Under the pieces are notes generated by a model that worked only from the letters and a program-made list of their open reading frames with translations, made no database searches and had not been told where the DNA came from. From positions 1 through 64,000 of the forward strand of contig CM000689.1 in NCBI GenBank assembly GCA_000149225.2: a stretch of 64,000 nucleotides of DNA, read 5' to 3'. Below, piece by piece: positions 46,226 through 55,268 of the stretch. Source of the stretch: Lachancea kluyveri NRRL Y-12651. Lineage: Eukaryota; Ascomycota; Saccharomycetes; Saccharomycetales; Saccharomycetaceae. Positions within the stretch are counted from its first letter, which is position 1, and every line of letters begins with the position of its first letter. The position numbers were made by a program, and so were the translations under genes.

Positions 46226-46438
46226 CCCTCCTTTCTAGGCAACATTGAGAGGTGGGCACGAGACACGAGGAGAGAAAAAAGTGAAAGTAGAGCCATCATC
46301 GAGTCGAAAATGTGAAATGTGTGTATTGTAGGAGCATCTGCCTCGTGAAGCATTGCAGACGCAAAGACAAAAGCAAACAAATACGCATACGCAGACGCAT
46401 ACACACACCCTCTCCTTCTTCCATACGTATTGAAAATC

Positions 46439-46756
46439 ATGGCCAAACCACTTTCCAAAACCAAAAAGGACAACGGGTCCAAAAAGCCATCTGGTGGGAT
46501 CAAAAAAAGCCAGAAAAAGAGAACCAGAATCCAAGTGGAACAGCTCAACAAGCAAGAGTTTTTGCTGTCAGACTTGAACATGACAAACGCTGGCTCTACC
46601 AAAACCAAGGAAAAACCAAAGACCCTACAGGCAAAGGCCCTGGCACAAGACCAGAAGAAAGACAAGGAAACCCGTGACAAGTTGGAGAAGCAGCGCAAGG
46701 ATACCAACGACAATATGCTGGCTCAACTAGAGATGATCTCCGGGTTTTCATTGTAG
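46439..46756 (+). CDS. ADF1: Small basic nuclear protein ADF1
   Basis: This 105-residue Lys-rich protein (113 in S. cerevisiae Adf1) is identified by its position next to KRR1 and by its C-terminal block KDTNDNMLAQLEMISGFSL, which mirrors the S. cerevisiae ending ...QIEMISGFSL. RTRIQVEQLNK in the middle also matches. In S. cerevisiae the gene lies antisense to FYV5 and is reported as a transcriptional repressor of it; no matching antisense frame was recognised here. The ATG at 46439 is the first in frame. Confidence 0.9.
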   Translation: MAKPLSKTKKDNGSKKPSGGIKKSQKKRTRIQVEQLNKQEFLLSDLNMTNAGSTKTKEKPKTLQAKALAQDQKKDKETRDKLEKQRKDTNDNMLAQLEMISGFSL

Positions 46757-47402
46757 GACTAACATGGGGATTTCCTACACAAGGCTTGCACACAGGCTTG
46801 CACACAGGCTTGTAACGACAACCACAACATCACATATGCGAGTGCAGCAGCTAAGCGTTGGTGGTTCCAGCGCTGTCAAGTTCACGCAGCTCGAAAACCA
46901 GAATGTCCGTAACACCCGCAGCACAGTGTATGCTATATGATGTGCGGTTTGTGGCAGATGATGCATACCATATCATTTTTGGCACTGGTTGTTGGGAAAA
47001 CGGCTGCGCACGAAACAGGTTATGTGGACCCTATAGTACTACACTGGCACGAACAGCCAGCAGGAGTAGATGCACATTTTCTCGCCACCGTGGGCTCAAC
47101 AAACGGCTGTATTTTGAATACTCGGGCATCGCGGCAACAGTTCATAAACTTTTACTAGTCGATCGAAACTAAGCTATCTAATGTATACAAGAGGAATAAA
47201 TGAAACAAAGTATCAGTGCACATGCCGTTTTTTTCCTGACAATGATGGTGATGATGAAGGTGGTAGTGATGGTGATGGTTTTACTGTTTTTGTGTTTTTG
47301 TGTGTTTTTTTTTTTTTTTTTTTTTTTTTAATTTTTTTTCTTCCCCACTCTTTCTTTTCCCTTTTATTATTGGGTTTCTGGTTCTTATCAGACCTCGTCT
47401 AC

Positions 47403-47651
47403 CTAGGCGTTGACAGTCCTCAACCCTGCTGATGAACGAAAGATAGCATCACCTTCGGCGTACCCTCTACCTAGGCCAAAACCAACACCTAACCATACAG
47501 GAAAAGCACGACGCTTGAACAGCAAAACGGAGGCAACGATACCAGCGCCAAAACCAAGACCGGTCTTGACAACGACGTTGGAGAGGACCACGTCCCACTT
47601 GTCGTTCAAAATGGATTTGTTTGGCTTAGAGACTTGTAGTTGTTCAGACAT
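47403..47651 (-). CDS. MIC10: MICOS subunit of mitochondrial cristae junctions
   Basis: This 82-residue mitochondrial inner-membrane protein (97 in S. cerevisiae) bends the membrane at cristae junctions. It shows the hallmark two hydrophobic hairpin segments, each with a glycine motif: GLGFGAG in the first and [13 protein letters not shown] in the second. The ATG at 47651 gives [20 protein letters not shown]. In-frame sequence further upstream has only a non-ATG start and is not conserved-looking. Divergent from PRD1, as in S. cerevisiae. Confidence 0.95.
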   Translation of the reverse strand: MSEQLQVSKPNKSILNDKWDVVLSNVVVKTGLGFGAGIVASVLLFKRRAFPVWLGVGFGLGRGYAEGDAIFRSSAGLRTVNA

Positions 47652-47799
47652 GGTATATCGAGAGAATTGGTTTCTTTGCTCCTGGTGATAGTGTGTCCCT
47701 CTCACTTGCTCTTTTGAGAGTTCTTGAGAGCGCATCAAAATTTTTCCTCGTCTGTGAAAGGGTCACTACGCACGCCGCCACGTATGTTTTCCTGGAACG

Positions 47800-47806
47800 T
47801 GATTGG
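47800..47806. promoter_or_regulatory. CCAAT box (HAP complex type) before MIC10
   Basis: TGATTGG is the complement of CCAATCA, the core bound by the HAP2/3/5 complex that drives respiratory genes. It lies about 150 bases upstream of MIC10, a mitochondrial gene, and could also serve PRD1 on the other side. Confidence 0.45.
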
Positions 47807-48409
47807 CCGAGCTGTTGGGGCGGGCTGACGCTTTCCAACCCTTTACAGACAGTGCTTTTGGAGGTTTTGGGAGCTAGCAAACACTCAACTCGAATCAAAC
47901 GTAAGCAGCAGAAGAGATGTTGCAAGGAAACTAAGGTTTTTGTGCATTTTTTTTTCTTTCTGTTGGCTAATGTTTGTTGAATGAAAAAAAAAAAAAGAAA
48001 ACCCACGCAACAATGTGTAGTGTAATCTGAAAGATCCATCTATACTGTACGCTTTCCGCCATCGAATTGGCTTCGAATGTACGCTAGCGACCCCACAGCA
48101 CAGCGCCTTCCAGGCTAAATCAGCCAGATCGCTCTGGACCGCGCTTCTCGTCGCCGTTTATCAGACTTCGCCGTACTTGGCAGTCGTTGCCGTAAATAAT
48201 GCTATTCTTACGCGAAGCGCGCAGATTTGGGTTTCACCTTCCTGCCGAACGGCTCTCTCTTATGCGGCAAGAGTCTGCTGTCAGGACCCACTGAAAACAA
48301 AGGGGGAGAGGGGAGGAGAGAGAGGCAAAACGAGAGGGAGAAAAAAAAAAGTACGTGTATGTATATATAAAAGAAAGAGCCGCCAGTTTCGCACAACTCC
48401 AAAGGGCTC

Positions 48410-50608
48410 ATGCTAATCCTTAAAAGAGCCAATAAATTTTGCTCCACCACCACATCGCTGTTAGCAATACCAGCACTGGCATTTGGCGCTTACAGTCTAT
48501 TACACAGTACGAACCGCACACTCAGAATACCAAAAAGTAACTACTCCACCATGTCCGCCACCATGTCCGCCACCCTTGTTCCCCCACAGGCAGCTCCCTC
48601 CTGGAAGTATTCCCCTGAAGATATCTTACAATTGACGAACGAAACCATTGCCAGCACCTCTGCGCTGCACGACGCACTGGCCGGGGTGGAAAACCCCACC
48701 GTCGAGTCCCTGGTCAAGCCTTTTTTGGAACATGAGAACACAACACAGCCATTGATCAACCAGCTAACCTTTTTGCAACACGTCTCGGCTGACAAGGAGG
48801 TCAGAGACGCTTCGACCAAGGCCACGGAGTTGTTGCAGGACTTTGAGATAGAAGCATCTCTCAGACACGACCTGTTCGTGCAGTTCGACAAGGTCTGGCA
48901 GGCATGCAAAGACGACGCCAAGTTTAAGAAAGAGCACTTTGAGCTGTACAAGTTTGTGGAAAAGTGCCACAAGGACTACGTGCGCGCGGGGCTCAACCTC
49001 CCCGAGGAAAAGAGAAACGAGGTCAAGGAGCTCCAGAAAAAAATATCCAACAACTCGCTCCAGTTCTCCAAAAACCTGGGTGAGCAGAAGGAGTTTGTGG
49101 CGTTCACCACAGAAGAGCTGGACGGGGTTTCTGCGTCTGTGATGGACCAGTTTGAAAAGTTCACCGACACGGATGGTGTTGAAAAGCACAAGGTGAGCTT
49201 CAAGTACCCGGACATCCTGCCCGTGTTGAAGACGGCCAAGAATCCGGAGACCAGGAAGCGTGCGTTTGGCGGGGATCAGAACAAGGTGCCACAAAACGAG
49301 GTGCTGTTTCTCGAAACGCTGCGGTTGAGAGATGAGCTGGCCGGCTTGCTGGGCTACTCCACCTACGCAAACTACAACCTGGACATCAAGATGGCCAAAA
49401 AGCAGGAAACCGTTCTGGCGTTTTTGGAAGATTTGAAAAACAAACTGAAACCGTTGGGGGTGAAGGAGATTGAAGCTCTAAAGTCGCTGAAGGAGAAAGA
49501 TTGCAAAGAGCTTGCCATCCCGTTCGACAACCACTACTACATTTGGGACAACCGCTACTACGACAACAAGTATTTGAAAGAGAACTACAACGTGGACGAG
49601 GAAAAGATATCCGAGTACTTTCCGCTAGAACCCACGATCGGGGGGATGCTGAAGATTTACGAAACAGTGCTCAAGCTCAAGTTTGTAGAGGAAACAGACG
49701 CCGAGAAGAAACAGGTGTGGCACGAGGATGTCAAACAGCTGGCGGTGTGGAAGGTGGACAAGGCAGAGAGCCCCGAGTTTGTGGGCTGGATCTATTTTGA
49801 CCTGCATCCCAGAGACGGCAAGTACGGCCACGCGGCAAACTTCGGTATCGCGTCCTCGTACGTCAGGGACGGTGCCAGGAGCCACCCGGTGACGGCCCTG
49901 GTTTGCAACTTTTCCAAGCCAAGTGCCAAGAAGCCGGCGCTGTTGAAGCACAGCGAGATCACGACGTTTTTCCACGAGCTGGGGCACGGTATCCACGACC
50001 TGGTGGGCGGCAACCACATCGGCAGGTTCAACGGGCCCGGCGCCACACCCTGGGACTTTGTGGAGGCGCCCTCGCAGATGCTGGAGTTCTGGACGTGGAA
50101 CAAAAACGAGCTGTCTACGCTGTCCCAGCATTACGAGACGGGCGAGAAAATTCCAGAACAGCTGCTGGATTCGCTGATCGCCACCAAACACGTGAATGGT
50201 GCCTTGTTTGCTCTGCGGCAGCTAACCTTTGGTCTGTTTGACATGACGGTACACACGTGCAAAGACCTCGAGAGCCTGGACGTCACCTCTCTTTGGAACG
50301 ACTTGAGACAGGAAGTGTCGCTGGTGGAGAACGGCGACCAGGTCACCAAGGGGTTCAATTCTTTTGGGCACATCATGTCTGGTGCCTACTCTGCCGGGTA
50401 CTATGGCTACATGTGGGCCGAGGTGTTTGCCGCTGACATGTACCACACCAAGTTTGCCGCGGACCCCTTGAATGGCGATGTGGGTGTCAGGTACAGGGAC
50501 ATTGTATTGTCGAGAGGCGGACTTTACGAGATCGATGACAACTTGCGTGAGTTCTTGGGCAGAGAGCCAAACAACGAGGCCTTTTTGAAAGAGCTGGGTT
50601 TAAGCTGA
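48410..50608 (+). CDS. PRD1: Saccharolysin, M3 zinc oligopeptidase
   Basis: This 732-residue thimet-type oligopeptidase (712 in S. cerevisiae) degrades short peptides, including leftover mitochondrial presequence peptides. The zinc site is HELGH at 522-526 with the third ligand Glu downstream in DFVEAPSQMLEFW. DLHPRDGKYGHAANFG and GHIMSGAYSAGYYGYMWAEVFA are further family blocks. From the ATG at 48410 the protein starts with a basic and hydrophobic leader (MLILKRANKFCSTTTSLL) that fits mitochondrial targeting. In-frame ATGs about 47 and 51 residues later (MSATMSATLV) could give a cytosolic form. A TATATATAA stretch at 48361-48371 lies only about 40 bases before the first ATG, so initiation downstream is quite possible. 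Confidence 0.96.
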   Translation: MLILKRANKFCSTTTSLLAIPALAFGAYSLLHSTNRTLRIPKSNYSTMSATMSATLVPPQAAPSWKYSPEDILQLTNETIASTSALHDALAGVENPTVESLVKPFLEHENTTQPLINQLTFLQHVSADKEVRDASTKATELLQDFEIEASLRHDLFVQFDKVWQACKDDAKFKKEHFELYKFVEKCHKDYVRAGLNLPEEKRNEVKELQKKISNNSLQFSKNLGEQKEFVAFTTEELDGVSASVMDQFEKFTDTDGVEKHKVSFKYPDILPVLKTAKNPETRKRAFGGDQNKVPQNEVLFLETLRLRDELAGLLGYSTYANYNLDIKMAKKQETVLAFLEDLKNKLKPLGVKEIEALKSLKEKDCKELAIPFDNHYYIWDNRYYDNKYLKENYNVDEEKISEYFPLEPTIGGMLKIYETVLKLKFVEETDAEKKQVWHEDVKQLAVWKVDKAESPEFVGWIYFDLHPRDGKYGHAANFGIASSYVRDGARSHPVTALVCNFSKPSAKKPALLKHSEITTFFHELGHGIHDLVGGNHIGRFNGPGATPWDFVEAPSQMLEFWTWNKNELSTLSQHYETGEKIPEQLLDSLIATKHVNGALFALRQLTFGLFDMTVHTCKDLESLDVTSLWNDLRQEVSLVENGDQVTKGFNSFGHIMSGAYSAGYYGYMWAEVFAADMYHTKFAADPLNGDVGVRYRDIVLSRGGLYEIDDNLREFLGREPNNEAFLKELGLS

Positions 50609-51030
50609 AGCCCGTGCGTGTATTCAACGGAGCAAGTGCGTGTATTTAGTGAAGCGGGTGCGTGTATTTAGCGAAGCAAGTACGTGTATATTTTACTTTT
50701 GCATGCGTGCATTGTCTCATTTTTTTTCTTTTGTCTGGTACTTTTGCCCAATTCCTTTTAGTAGCTGCTTTATATACAATGGTGGGAGGCTCTATGGATA
50801 TCAGGAGGTTTCCCAGCATGTGGCGATGGGTGATGAGGAGATGCGTACTTGCAAGGCGTGCACCCCGTTTCGCAGGTCACATCGAAGAGACCATGCCACA
50901 GGCTCCACCACACGGGTCATGGTGATGGTGGTCTGCAGAGTCCACGGGCCAAGCAAAATAAAGAAACACACAAGCAAACAGGCGCCGCTGCAGAATAAAA
51001 GCCCTAACCTGGTTTGATAGCACGCAAATA

Positions 51031-51630
51031 CTATACAGCAATGGTCGAAAACCCCGTAAAGAAAAACCTGGAGACGGTCACGAGACTCGAAACCCACTCG
51101 AGCAGACGCCTCCACCGATGAGGTAGCTTCAGTTTGAACACGTCAACTGCAACCACCAGCAAGTATGCGAGGTTTTGCAGCACATCTAGAAGCACATCCT
51201 TAATCTGCCTGTCCAGCTGGCCGATTTTCTGCGTGAACTTGTCCGCGATGATTTTGGCAAAGGTCTTGGAACACTTGTGGGGAGTGGAGCGACGCTCCTT
51301 CTGCAGCATGTGTCTGGCCCTTGCCAACCTGAAGAGTTGTCCCAGAGACTTTCGCAAGGACAGCACCAGCGTGGCGAGCCAAAGCTTGGAGCCCAGCCCG
51401 CCCTTGTTCAGGTGGCGGTAGACAAAGTTTGTCTCTCCAATGATACCAAAGTTTTTGAGCAGGTAAACGTCATCGAAAACATTCGTGAGCGATTCGAGAC
51501 CGCCTATAAGGATGTCCTCAAAGGATGCGGGCTGTTGCTTGCCCTTCTCATCTTCATGCTCCTCGTTGGACGTTTCAAGCACGGTGCTCAATTCTAGCAT
51601 GCGATCAACGGTGTTCCGTCTGGCGGCCAT
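51031..51630 (-). CDS. PEX34: Peroxisomal membrane protein, PEX11-like
   Basis: This 199-residue protein (144 in S. cerevisiae Pex34) helps control peroxisome number and size together with Pex11, Pex25 and Pex27. Sequence similarity is modest, but the pattern is kept: an N-terminal amphipathic part (LYLLKNFGIIGETNFVYRH versus LENLGVVNDKLYVSG), a KLWLATLVLSLRKS helix, a basic linker, and a C-terminal LLDVLQNLAYLLVVAVDVF segment with WRRLLEWVSSLVTVSR. The position between PRD1 and KAR4, on the minus strand, is the same as in S. cerevisiae. The ATG at 51630 (MAARRNTVDRML) was chosen; the longer upstream extension lacks a conserved look. Confidence 0.88.
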   Translation of the reverse strand: MAARRNTVDRMLELSTVLETSNEEHEDEKGKQQPASFEDILIGGLESLTNVFDDVYLLKNFGIIGETNFVYRHLNKGGLGSKLWLATLVLSLRKSLGQLFRLARARHMLQKERRSTPHKCSKTFAKIIADKFTQKIGQLDRQIKDVLLDVLQNLAYLLVVAVDVFKLKLPHRWRRLLEWVSSLVTVSRFFFTGFSTIAV

Positions 51631-52111
51631 AGAGGGATCTATTTCTTGCTCGTTACTAAGAGCGAGAGAGAGAGGGAATCCAACAAGACACTGTGGGGGA
51701 GGAAAGGCGAGAGAGAGAGAGGTGGAGAGAGTGAGAGCTCTGGCTTTCAACAGAAAGCTGTAGAAGTCGTGTGACGTGGGTGATGATCGTGTGTACTCCG
51801 GGACGAAAGCGAGCAGCGATAATGACTCGGGGTCTCGTGTTGTGCAGTGTCTGTATTTGCAACAGCCACCGATTTCCGCAATCAATCTCGGCAGCAAGCA
51901 ATCAAGTGCAATAAGCCTAACTGCTAGAATACATGTCAGTTTATTTCCTGCTGCTAAATGGCTATCCACACACACACACACACACACACACGTACGTACA
52001 CTGTCTCTTCTGGGTTCTACACTCCTGACCGTAGATAGTGCGTGCATTGCGCAATAAATTCAGATCACAAACTTTCCGTCCATCGGCCCATAACAAAAAA
52101 CCAGACCATAG

Positions 52112-52145
<34 letters not shown>

Positions 52146-53525
52146 AAGCTTGATGCGAGAGGCTGGAAAAACTTTTACTTTAACCACTCAGCAGCCAACA
52201 TATATACCATCACAAATCAGTTTGCTCGAAAACGGCAGATTCACCGACGATACAAGATGAATGCATTTAACTGGTGGATACCGCAGCGGCCAGCATAATT
52301 TTTTTGGAAGGATCGATTGTCTCCTCTCCGTGCATACGATGCTTAGCGGCACTGGATTAAAGATCCACTACATCAGTTCTCGGCCTACGCAGACGGTGCT
52401 CGACTGACCACTCCTGACACTTATTGCCGCTCCAAGATAGCGCATTGTGCTTTTCCAGACGTTCTACATGTGAGCTATGTGTGTGTGTGTGTGTGTGTGT
52501 GTGCTTGTGCGTGTGTATGTATCCCTCCTCCTCTCCTCTCCTCCCTCCCTCTCGACTCCCAAGCAAAACAGTACAGTGTTTTTGAAAGTCTCCCCAGAAA
52601 CGGGCTGTCCGGGAAGAGTCCGCCTGAAGACGGACAGAGAGCCCTCGGAACCTCTATCTCGGTTTTGTGGCAGAGCACCCTCGGTTCATTTCGTGGGCCG
52701 GTCCGCAAAGCAGCTAGACAAGTATATAAACAGGCGTATAGAATCAGCTCTTTGGGCGAAACCCACCTTGAAAGTGGTATCGTTCGAAAGCTCCCAGCGT
52801 GGAGTTTTACGTAGTGCTATGGGTTTGCTGCCCTTGCGTAGCCCCTGGCCGTGTACTGCGTACTTTGTGTACACTGGCCTCTTTCTCTTGCTTCTTGTTC
52901 GGTTTTGCCACCTAGTGCTAAAAATTTGCCACCCGGAAACCGAACTCCGTCTGGAGTTACCCGGCTGCAAACCGAGGGCTCAACCAATCACAGCACGCGA
53001 TCCGCTTGTTTTTTTCTTCTCAAAGATAAATTTTCCCTGTCCTGTCCGGTCTTCTCATCTTTCCCCACCACTTTTTTGAAAAGAAACTCCTTTGTGTCAT
53101 CTCTTTGTACGACAGCCACCAGTTCGATTCCGTCCTGCCGCACATCCCCGCATATTTTTTTTTGCGCAAACAAGGATAATCCTTGAACACACACAGTTTT
53201 TTTTTTTCAAACCCCCCTACATTAAAGACTAGCTGGACTTTTCTGTCTTACAATTTTTCTCTTCTCTTTATTGTTTCCGTCTCTACTTTATTTTCGTTTC
53301 ACACGTTCTTGATTTTCACTTAATCAGAACTAGAAGGATAGTTGAGCCTATTTTTATTTTTCTTTTTTATTTACTTTTTTTTTTTTCCTTCGGTTATTAT
53401 TTCCTCACTTTTTGACGCCTTAGTTGTGCTGCTCAAACAAAAGCGAAAAATAGAGAAAGAAAAAGAAAAGAAGAAAAACAAGAGAAAACTCGCATTACAA
53501 ATTACATAATCTCACGGGTACACGA
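51631..53525. other. Intergenic region with CA/GT and poly-A tracts, 1.9 kb
   Basis: No gene is supported. It has an (AC)n run at 51967-51990, about 31 A residues at 52112-52142, a (TG)n run at 52478-52503 and many T-runs at 53155-53215 and 53378-53390. It must contain the divergent promoters of PEX34 and the orphan gene. Frames at 52470-53080 arise from the repeats. Confidence 0.55.
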
Positions 53526-54629
53526 ATGGCGCTATCTGGTAAACGTTCTCGCTCCAACCTGGAAGAGTCCGGAGAAAAATATGCGACAAAGCGCAGATCT
53601 TTTGTCGCCATTGCCGCCACCGACGGCAGACGCACGTCGATGCCACGTGCGAATTTTCTGCTGACCAAGGACTCCGATGCTGTCGCCTCTTCCGATAGCG
53701 ACGACTGTGATGGCAATGACTATGGCAGCCGAAAAGACATCACCACCACGGCCGTTGCCACCGACTCAGACAGCGATTTTACCGGGTCTTCAAAGGACAA
53801 GGCCCGTCCGCTTGTCCATTTCAGAACTGGACTTTCTGTCGGTCCCAAACTGTTCGAGGCAGTCACAAGGTACTCTGACTCTGAAGACAGTGGTTTAAAC
53901 GACACAGCCGCTACATCTCCGGTACCCAGCACTGCTGGGTACATTTTGGAGAGAAGAAAGTCGTTTCCTCCAAAACACTCGTCTTTCTCTTCAGTCGCGC
54001 GCAAACAACTTGTGGCAAAGTCCGACACCCACGCGCGCAAACGGTGCTTTGACTACTTGTTGCAGTCAATCGACGAGGTCTGGGCACGCTACTGCAACAC
54101 CACGTCCACTGCGGAAACCGAGGTTTACGACTCGTTGCAGAAAGGTTCAAAGGCCAGACACTCGTCAATCAGCGCCAACAGTCATCTGAATAGCTACATT
54201 TCGTCCATGTCTTCGTATCCGCGCACTTCATCATTCACCTCCACCACCTACTCCGGTGGAGAGCAAGATAACGAGGATGACGATGGAGATTATGCTGATG
54301 ATGACGACGTCCAAGACAGCGACGACGCCAGTGGCTACAAATCCGAGGCCACCAACCCTACAGAGTACGAAACAGATTGCGATTGCCGCAAGGTTTCCAA
54401 TCTTCCTGCATCTGTAAGACTACAGTCGTTAAAGGACCGACTAACTCGGGCCAAAAATGATCTGGAAGACATATACGACTCATCCGATTTCGACGATTGT
54501 GCTAAATTTTGGAGACGTTGGGATATGATCAAGTACGGTGCTGTGGAGATGATGGAGGAGGATGACGACGACGATGTCATCGAGTCTGTCATCGAAGAGC
54601 TTGAAGAGGGTCGCTGTTACACCAATTGA
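53526..54629 (+). CDS. Acidic Ser/Asp-rich protein, unrecognised
   Basis: This 367-residue protein starts with MALSGKRSRSNLEE. It is rich in Ser, Asp and Thr with a basic N-terminus (KRSRS, ATKRRS), several SP/TP-like and casein-kinase-like sites, an acidic block (EDDDGDYADDDDVQDSDD) at about 245-265, and a folded-looking C-terminus (RLQSLKDRLTRAKNDLEDIYD..FWRRWDMIKYGAVEMM). Codon use and the absence of stops over 1.1 kb support a real gene. No family was recognised, and its place in S. cerevisiae (between PEX34 and KAR4) has no counterpart. A nuclear or cell-cycle role is conceivable from composition only. Confidence 0.75.
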   Translation: MALSGKRSRSNLEESGEKYATKRRSFVAIAATDGRRTSMPRANFLLTKDSDAVASSDSDDCDGNDYGSRKDITTTAVATDSDSDFTGSSKDKARPLVHFRTGLSVGPKLFEAVTRYSDSEDSGLNDTAATSPVPSTAGYILERRKSFPPKHSSFSSVARKQLVAKSDTHARKRCFDYLLQSIDEVWARYCNTTSTAETEVYDSLQKGSKARHSSISANSHLNSYISSMSSYPRTSSFTSTTYSGGEQDNEDDDGDYADDDDVQDSDDASGYKSEATNPTEYETDCDCRKVSNLPASVRLQSLKDRLTRAKNDLEDIYDSSDFDDCAKFWRRWDMIKYGAVEMMEEDDDDDVIESVIEELEEGRCYTN

Positions 54630-55268
54630 GAATGGTGCAACTTATTAGGGAATTGTCACTAAAGAAAGTGCAAAAAAGTGCAAGAACAAAAACAAAAAAT
54701 CAAAAAAAAAATCGAAATCAGAAAAATAGAAAAAAAAAAAATGGAAAAGGAGAAAAAGAAGAGAGAAACAAAATGTATATGGTATTGTTTCATCATCGAA
54801 CACGCACTACGTTACTTATCAAGCAAGACAAGGAAGGATTATGATTATTATTTTTTGGGTCAGGTGTTTTATTATTTAGATATCGCGGATATCCGTTTGG
54901 TTTTTTTTTTTATTTTTTTTTTTATTTTTTTTTTTATTTTTTCTTCTTTTCTCTTTGTGTTTATCATTATTACTACTATGCTTATTCTGTACATTATTAA
55001 AAAAAAAAAACGAAAAATTATTCTACATGATGTAACAAACTCTGTAGTTTAACCAAAGACTACTATCTGATAAACAGGCACGTGACTCTCGGGCTATGGT
55101 TGCCATCGTAGCGCGCAACGCGTGGCGATCTGCCAGCGTCGAGCGGTGAAGTGAGGGTGCGACCGCCTTTCGCGAGGAGGAGGACCCTACCCAAGCTATT
55201 TGTTCCCCCTCCCCCCTCCCCTACCGGCAGACCACCATTCATGCACACACGCACACACACGCACCACT
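54630..55268. other. Intergenic A/T-rich region
   Basis: About 640 bases between the orphan and GEF1, with long A-runs (54700-54740) and T-runs interrupted by single A (54900-54945). These fit a 3' UTR and terminator followed by the GEF1 promoter. No gene was seen. Confidence 0.5.

Noticed and set aside
49971-49990. Use of the CUG-serine code
   Set aside because: The conserved Leu of HELGH in PRD1 is encoded by CTG, so the standard code applies.
51631-52047. In-frame N-terminal extension of PEX34
   Set aside because: It contains Cys-Val runs from a CA repeat and non-conserved sequence; MAARRNTV at 51630 fits the family better.
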